A stretch of DNA of 64,000 nucleotides from Bdellovibrio sp. (GTDB taxonomy: Bacteria > Bdellovibrionota > Bdellovibrionia > Bdellovibrionales > Bdellovibrionaceae). Positions 59,886 to 64,000 of this stretch are shown here, one piece after another. The position numbers and the translations under genes were made by a program. Under the pieces are notes generated by a model. The model was not told the origin of the DNA, searched no databases, and saw nothing but the letters and a program-made list of their open reading frames with translations. Positions within the stretch are counted from its first letter, which is position 1, and each line of letters starts with the position of its first letter. Location of the stretch: assembly GCA_014378765.1 (NCBI GenBank), contig JACMNA010000133.1, forward strand, positions 1-64,000. The letters are read 5' to 3'.

Positions 59886-60698
59886 CTAAATTTCTGCCTG
59901 CTTGTTTGCTTCTAATTCAGCTTTTTTAGCTTGTGACGTGCGCTCAACAAGTTCTTTCGCTAATTCTAAGTACATAAGTGCGCCGATAGATTTTGCATCG
60001 TATCCAAAAATGGATACTCCGTGGCTAGGCGCCTCGCTTAGTCTTACGTTTCTTGGAATAACGGCGTTAAATACTTTTTCTTTAAAATGCGCCCTGATTT
60101 CATCAACAACTTGATGGCCTAAATTATTTCGCTTATCAAACATTGTTAATAAGATTCCTTCGATATGCAAATTTGGATTTATACTTTTTTTGACTAGCCC
60201 AGCAGTATTCAAAAGTTGGCTTAAGCCTTCAAGCGCATAGTATTCACACTGCAAGGGCACTAAGAAGCTATTAGCCGCCGCTAAAGAGTTCAAAGTTAAA
60301 AGACCCAGCGAGGGTGGACAATCAATCAAGATGTAGTCATAAAGGGCGGCAACTCCAGAAATTGCGTTCTTTAATCGATATTCGCGCTGGGGCATATCAA
60401 CAAGTTCAATTTCAGCCCCGACAAGGTCGGGGTTTGCGCTGGCGACCCATAAATTTTTTGTTGAGCTTTGAAAAACAACTTCCTGAAGTGTCTTTTCTCC
60501 AATTAGCACGTGATAGATATTCGCATCTTGAGTTTCGTGCTTCTTAATGCCTAGTCCGCTCGATGCATTTCCTTGCGGATCCATGTCGATGACCAATACT
60601 TTATGGCCCATTTGAGCCAAGGCGGCCGATAGGTTAACGGTGGTCGTTGTCTTTCCGACGCCACCCTTTTGATTTGATATACTGATGATTTTTATCAT
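59886..60698 (-). CDS. parA: Chromosome-partitioning ATPase ParA
   Basis: Walker-type ATPase that moves ParB-parS complexes. The start is ATG 60698, eight bases after AGGAGG; an upstream 17-codon extension has no site. The deviant Walker A KGGVGKTTTTVNL lies at about 10-22, with DMDPQGNASSGLG near 40-52 and the DCPPSLGLLTLNSL motif. At 270 aa it is the chromosomal (Soj) type. The parB gene follows by nine bases. Confidence 0.95.
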   Translation of the reverse strand: MIKIISISNQKGGVGKTTTTVNLSAALAQMGHKVLVIDMDPQGNASSGLGIKKHETQDANIYHVLIGEKTLQEVVFQSSTKNLWVASANPDLVGAEIELVDMPQREYRLKNAISGVAALYDYILIDCPPSLGLLTLNSLAAANSFLVPLQCEYYALEGLSQLLNTAGLVKKSINPNLHIEGILLTMFDKRNNLGHQVVDEIRAHFKEKVFNAVIPRNVRLSEAPSHGVSIFGYDAKSIGALMYLELAKELVERTSQAKKAELEANKQAEI

Positions 60699-60720
60699 GA
60701 TGCCTCCTGGTGCTGTTAAG

Positions 60721-60749
60721 ACTATTTCTGACAGTTTAATTGCTAGCAA
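60721..60749 (-). promoter_or_regulatory. Candidate promoter of parA
   Basis: On the minus strand TTGCTA (60749 to 60744), a 17-base spacer and AATAGT (60726 to 60721), about 23 bases before the parA start. The -35 is part of the palindrome TTGCTAGCAA at 60740-60749, which may be an operator. Confidence 0.45.
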
Positions 60750-60781
60750 GTATTATTTCAGTTTTGTTCACCTTTTACCGA

Positions 60782-60797
60782 TGTTCTACGTGGAACA
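60782..60797. promoter_or_regulatory. parS-like site before the lipoprotein gene
   Basis: TGTTCTACGTGGAACA matches the perfect parS at 61244 except for one base (T instead of C at position 6). It is a ParB-binding candidate located between parA and the divergent lipoprotein start at 60801. Confidence 0.7.
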
Positions 60798-60800
60798 CTC

Positions 60801-61298
60801 ATGAAATACCTATTAATTGTGCTTTTATTTAGTTTTTTAGCCGCATGCGATAAGAATGATCCTACGCCGGAGCTTTCTGACGATATCTATAAGGACTATG
60901 TTGAAGAGTTCGAAATATCGAATCGAGAGCTAGAGTCGACACAAAAAGAATACAATAAACTTTTAATCGAAAAAACGAAGGCTGTTCCGCAAACGGGACA
61001 AATAAAGTTTGTTCAAAAGAAAATTTATGACTCTGAACGACAGATTAATACTCTGAAACAACAAAAACAGTTTTTCGAGATAAAAATCGAACTGCGCCGA
61101 GATCTCGCTCGCCAGCGTGCTTTAGAATCACAGCATGGTGGCCGACCTTGGCCAGATGTCGCCGAAATTGCGACCTATAAATCTTCCATCAAATTTCAAC
61201 GTGATAAGCTGGCCTGGGACAAAAACAAAGGTATGAAAAAAAATGTTCCACGTGGAACAAGCGCCACTGGCGAAGCGCCAAAAGCGGCCGGGCATTAA
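60801..61298 (+). CDS. Coiled-coil lipoprotein carrying a parS site
   Basis: A 165-aa lipoprotein with signal peptide ending LAAC (Cys 16), followed by a long Lys/Glu/Gln-rich helix (about 25-105) likely to form a coiled coil and a basic C-terminus containing NVPRGTS. No known family. It is opposite in direction to the flanking parA and rsmG genes. The perfect parS is encoded in its last third as NVPRGTS. The ribosome-binding site before ATG 60801 is only a weak GGA within the upstream parS-like site. Confidence 0.75.
   Translation: MKYLLIVLLFSFLAACDKNDPTPELSDDIYKDYVEEFEISNRELESTQKEYNKLLIEKTKAVPQTGQIKFVQKKIYDSERQINTLKQQKQFFEIKIELRRDLARQRALESQHGGRPWPDVAEIATYKSSIKFQRDKLAWDKNKGMKKNVPRGTSATGEAPKAAGH
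61244..61259. promoter_or_regulatory. Perfect parS site inside the lipoprotein gene
   Basis: TGTTCCACGTGGAACA is a perfect 16-base palindrome of the bacterial parS form, a few hundred bases from parAB and the rsmG-mnmG genes. Confidence 0.92.
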
Positions 61299-61305
61299 AA
61301 ATAAG

Positions 61306-61959
61306 TTAGGCAATCCTTTCAGTCTTAACGATATACATTTTTATTTCTGAGCCTTCCAAAGTATATTCACCCTCAAGACTTGGTTGCCAAACAGAGCAAA
61401 GTTGCGTGGGAATTTGCGAAACCTCAACACTCCACTCCATGCCTTTTAAGTGAAATATTATGCCTTTGCTTTTCACAATTTTACGCAACATTAATAACGA
61501 CTTGGGCAGCGGGGCGAAACCACGGCAAATAGCCTGGTGAATTGAGCCCTCATCCATCAAATCAACTTTGCGGTTATGAACTGCAATATTCAATAATTTA
61601 AGAGTATCGATAACGTGTTTTAAAAACTCACATTTGCGCTCATCCGTGTCGATCAAAATAATTTTCTGCTCAGGAAACAGGATGCCGTAAACCAACCCAG
61701 GAAAACCGTTGCCGCTACCAAGATCATGTAAGATTTCGTTTTTATTCACATTTTTTGAAACAATTTTACATGCGTGAATACTGTCTGCAAAATGAGTCGA
61801 GTCAGCGTTTTGAATTCCCTTTGCCGAAACTAAATTCACAACCTTATTAAATTTCAGCAATTCAGCAAAGTAGGCCTTCAATAAAATTTGTTTTGGCTCG
61901 TCGATTTCTGGAAACCAGGTTTTGATTCTCCAGTTAGGAACTACCTTAGCATCGCTCAA
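61306..61959 (-). CDS. rsmG: 16S rRNA (guanine-527 N7) methyltransferase RsmG
   Basis: SAM-dependent methyltransferase that modifies G527 of 16S rRNA. The 217-aa protein has the SAM-binding motif ILHDLGSGNGFPGL (about 82-95) and the family's RGFAPLPKSL region (about 150). It is nine bases after mnmG and lies at the end of the mnmE-mnmG-rsmG unit; it converges with the parS lipoprotein gene. Length and motifs are standard for GidB. Confidence 0.94.
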   Translation of the reverse strand: MSDAKVVPNWRIKTWFPEIDEPKQILLKAYFAELLKFNKVVNLVSAKGIQNADSTHFADSIHACKIVSKNVNKNEILHDLGSGNGFPGLVYGILFPEQKIILIDTDERKCEFLKHVIDTLKLLNIAVHNRKVDLMDEGSIHQAICRGFAPLPKSLLMLRKIVKSKGIIFHLKGMEWSVEVSQIPTQLCSVWQPSLEGEYTLEGSEIKMYIVKTERIA

Positions 61960-61968
61960 ATTTAAACC

Positions 61969-63855
61969 TCAGTTAATAAAAGAATTAGATTCCGACCGAA
62001 TCTTATGGCCTTTTAAATATATCATGATCGCTTGTAAAGCAGAAGGATTTACTCCACTGATACGCTGAGCCTGACCCAAAGTGCGGGGCCTTATACGCCC
62101 TAACTTATCGACCTCTTCATTAGACAAACCTTTAATTAATTTAAAATTTAGATCCTGCGGTATGTGCAGCTCATCAAGTTTTTTAGTTTGTTCGATAATT
62201 TCATTTTGTTTTTTAATGTAGCCCGCATATTTAATTTCAATTTCTACGGCGTCGGGTACTTCAACATCCGGATCAACCTCAAAACCAAGCTTGGCCAACA
62301 TTTCAAAGCTTGCTTCGGGCCGCCGCAAAAATTCTGCAAAAGTAAGGGGTTTAGAAAGCGGACTGCTGCCTAGCTGGATCACCAGCTGATTGACCTCTGG
62401 TTTTGGATAGATCGAATTTTCCGATAGGCTTCTCACCATCGATGCACGTTTTTCTTTTATCGAATCTAAACTCAGAAGCGTTTCTTCTGAGGCTATCCCT
62501 AGCTTTCTAGAAATATCTGCTAATCGATCAATCGTGTTGTCTTCCCGTAACACTAAGCGATGTTCGGCGCGCGAAGTAAACATTCGGTATGGTTCGCGCG
62601 TGCCTTTTGTAACCAAGTCATCTACCAAAACTCCGGTGTAGGCTAAATCACGGCTTAAAATAAATTCTTCACGACCTAAAATTTTATGAGCTGCATTCAC
62701 GCCCGCAATAAAGCCCTGGGCCGCGGCCTCTTCGTATCCGCTTGTTCCATTAATTTGACCCGCTAAGAAAAGATTTTCTACCAGCCTAGTTTCTAAACGA
62801 TGAAAAATTTGAGTGGGTTCGATGTAGTCGTATTCAACCGCGTAGCCATAGCGCACAACTTTGACGTTTTCTAGGCCAGGAATTGTTTTTAAAAACTGAT
62901 CTTGCACATCTTCCGGCAAAGAAGTCGAAATGCCTTGCAGATAAATAAGATCTGAATTTAAACCTTCGGGCTCTAAAAACGTTTGGTGAGAGGCTCGCTC
63001 ATGAAAGCGCGTGATTTTATCTTCAATGCTTGGGCAGTAGCGTGGCCCCACGCCCTCAATCACTCCGCAGAACATCGGGGATTTATCTAGATTAGCTCTA
63101 ATAATTTCATGAGTTTGTTCATTCGTATTTGAAAGGTAACAAGCAATCTGGGGTAAATAAAATTGTTTCTTCGAGCGGTGGCTAAACGGAAAAAACTTTT
63201 CATCGCCGTACTGTGGTGTGGTTTTGCTCCAATCGATGCTATCTTTATGAAGCCTTGCCGGAGTGCCGGTTTTTAAACGCTTTACTTCAAAACCAAAATT
63301 AAGCAGTTGGTCTGAAAGGCCAATCGATGCCTGATCGCCAATGCGGCCGCCCGCAATTTGTTTAAGACCAAAGTGCATGACTCCGTTCATGAATGTGCCG
63401 GTCGTAATAATGACCGCCTTTGCTTTGGCTTGCGAACCGTCACTTAAAATCACACCCTCGCAAATTGAATTATTTAATAGAAGGCTTTTAACTTCGCCTT
63501 CTAGAATTTGTAAGTTTTTTTGTGACTTCAATGTGTTTTTTTGAATATCTGAATACACATGCTTATCGCACTGGGCGCGGCTTCCGCGAACGGCAGGTCC
63601 GCGACTAGCATTTAATCTTTTAAATTGTATACATGATTGGTCGGCGGCTCGGCCCATTTGCCCGCCCAAAATATCAATCTCACGAACCATGTGGCCTTTT
63701 GCCAAACCACCGATTGAAGGGTTACAAGACATGTAGGCAATGCGCTCAACGTTAGTTGTTACTAATAAAGTATTAAGGCCAAGGCGTGAGGTGGCGAGAC
63801 TTGCTTCAACGCCTGCGTGCCCGGCCCCAACCACAATGACATCAAATGAATTCAC
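61969..63855 (-). CDS. mnmG: tRNA uridine-5-carboxymethylaminomethyl modification enzyme MnmG
   Basis: FAD enzyme that, with MnmE, modifies U34 of certain tRNAs. The 628-aa protein has the FAD-binding [19 protein letters not shown] (about 7-25), the GidA signatures [27 protein letters not shown] and [11 protein letters not shown], and the C-terminal helical MnmE-binding domain. Start GTG 63855 after GGGG. It is 32 bases after the mnmE stop and nine before rsmG. Confidence 0.96.
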   Translation of the reverse strand: MNSFDVIVVGAGHAGVEASLATSRLGLNTLLVTTNVERIAYMSCNPSIGGLAKGHMVREIDILGGQMGRAADQSCIQFKRLNASRGPAVRGSRAQCDKHVYSDIQKNTLKSQKNLQILEGEVKSLLLNNSICEGVILSDGSQAKAKAVIITTGTFMNGVMHFGLKQIAGGRIGDQASIGLSDQLLNFGFEVKRLKTGTPARLHKDSIDWSKTTPQYGDEKFFPFSHRSKKQFYLPQIACYLSNTNEQTHEIIRANLDKSPMFCGVIEGVGPRYCPSIEDKITRFHERASHQTFLEPEGLNSDLIYLQGISTSLPEDVQDQFLKTIPGLENVKVVRYGYAVEYDYIEPTQIFHRLETRLVENLFLAGQINGTSGYEEAAAQGFIAGVNAAHKILGREEFILSRDLAYTGVLVDDLVTKGTREPYRMFTSRAEHRLVLREDNTIDRLADISRKLGIASEETLLSLDSIKEKRASMVRSLSENSIYPKPEVNQLVIQLGSSPLSKPLTFAEFLRRPEASFEMLAKLGFEVDPDVEVPDAVEIEIKYAGYIKKQNEIIEQTKKLDELHIPQDLNFKLIKGLSNEEVDKLGRIRPRTLGQAQRISGVNPSALQAIMIYLKGHKIRSESNSFIN

Positions 63856-63887
63856 TAAAACCCCATGTGCTTATTATTTTGATCCGA

Positions 63888-64000
63888 CTATTTTCCCAGA
63901 CAAAATTCTTTAAAGACGCGATCCATAATTTGATCGTCATAGACTTGTCCAAGAATTTTCTGCAACGATAAAAGCGCTTCTTTCAAATACATTGCGACAA
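63888..64000 (-). CDS. mnmE: tRNA modification GTPase MnmE, C-terminal end (partial)
   Basis: The reading frame on the minus strand ends SLQKILGQVYDDQIMDRVFKEFCLGK (in pieces: SLQKILGQV, YDDQIMDRVF, KEFCLGK) before TAG at 63888. The terminal FCLGK matches the C-terminal FCIGK motif of MnmE, whose Cys is functionally important. The rest lies beyond the window. It precedes mnmG in the same direction. Confidence 0.9.
   Translation of the reverse strand, partial: VAMYLKEALLSLQKILGQVYDDQIMDRVFKEFCLGK

Noticed and set aside
61268-61280. TGGCG-AAG-CGCCA hairpin near the end of the parS lipoprotein gene as terminator
   Set aside because: Five-base stem without a following T-run on either strand.

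Overview
The window comes from a chromosome of an AT-rich (low-40s % GC by eye) Gram-negative bacterium. Outer-membrane-type barrels, lipoprotein signal peptides, a Tat system and LolA-like and LpoA-like proteins show the double membrane. The gene content and order (rng beside pilT, paired DksA-like genes before lon, a membrane-arm-only nuo cluster, an atpF'FHAGDC operon next to bactofilin-parB-parA, then rsmG-mnmG-mnmE) fit Bdellovibrionota, probably a Bdellovibrio/Pseudobdellovibrio-like predator. That placement is inference from gene content; no search was run. The right end (rsmG, mnmG, mnmE, parAB and two parS-like sites) indicates proximity to oriC, which lies outside the window. No rRNA, tRNA, insertion sequence, prophage or CRISPR array was seen, and no stretch over 300 bases lacks a gene.

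Layout. 1-2.5 kb: the start of a secreted protein, two small unknown genes and RNase G. 2.6-6.6 kb: pilT, then a nucleoside-salvage operon deoC-deoA-pnp. 6.7-13.7 kb: a cell-surface block with a lipoprotein subtilase, a putative outer-membrane barrel, a large exported unknown, and an RND/MMPL exporter fused to a LolA-like domain. 13.8-19.5 kb: asnS, a three-gene biotin-dependent acyl-CoA carboxylase and a lipoprotein. 19.5-27.2 kb: tatBC with an unknown partner, an orphan CpaF/TadA ATPase, an exported unknown, an M16 peptidase and hemW. 27.2-34.1 kb: a proteostasis block of grpE, a zinc-finger-less dnaJ, an LpoA-like lipoprotein, two DksA/TraR genes (one without zinc ligands) and lon. 34.1-39.9 kb: a secreted protein with a possible caspase-like His/Cys dyad, a putative DNA-binding coiled-coil protein, a patatin phospholipase and two exported unknowns.

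39.9-47.3 kb: the seven membrane subunits of complex I (A, H, J, K, L, M, N) with none of the peripheral NADH/quinone arm genes. 47.4-52.5 kb: mfd, a PNPOx-like protein and an outer-membrane-type protein. 52.6-58.5 kb: ATP synthase F1 plus two b-type stator genes, without subunits a and c. 58.6-64 kb: bactofilin, parB and parA, a small lipoprotein gene that carries a perfect parS, then rsmG, mnmG and the end of mnmE.

The genes suit a cell that imports and recycles nucleosides and fatty or branched acids, maintains respiration and segregates its chromosome, with an unusually large exported-protein component. The least explained parts are the RND-LolA fusion and its divergent partner, the His/Cys secreted protein with its palindromic promoter, the parS-bearing lipoprotein gene, and the repeat-rich and hairpin-rich leaders of the protease, the two dksA-like genes and lon.
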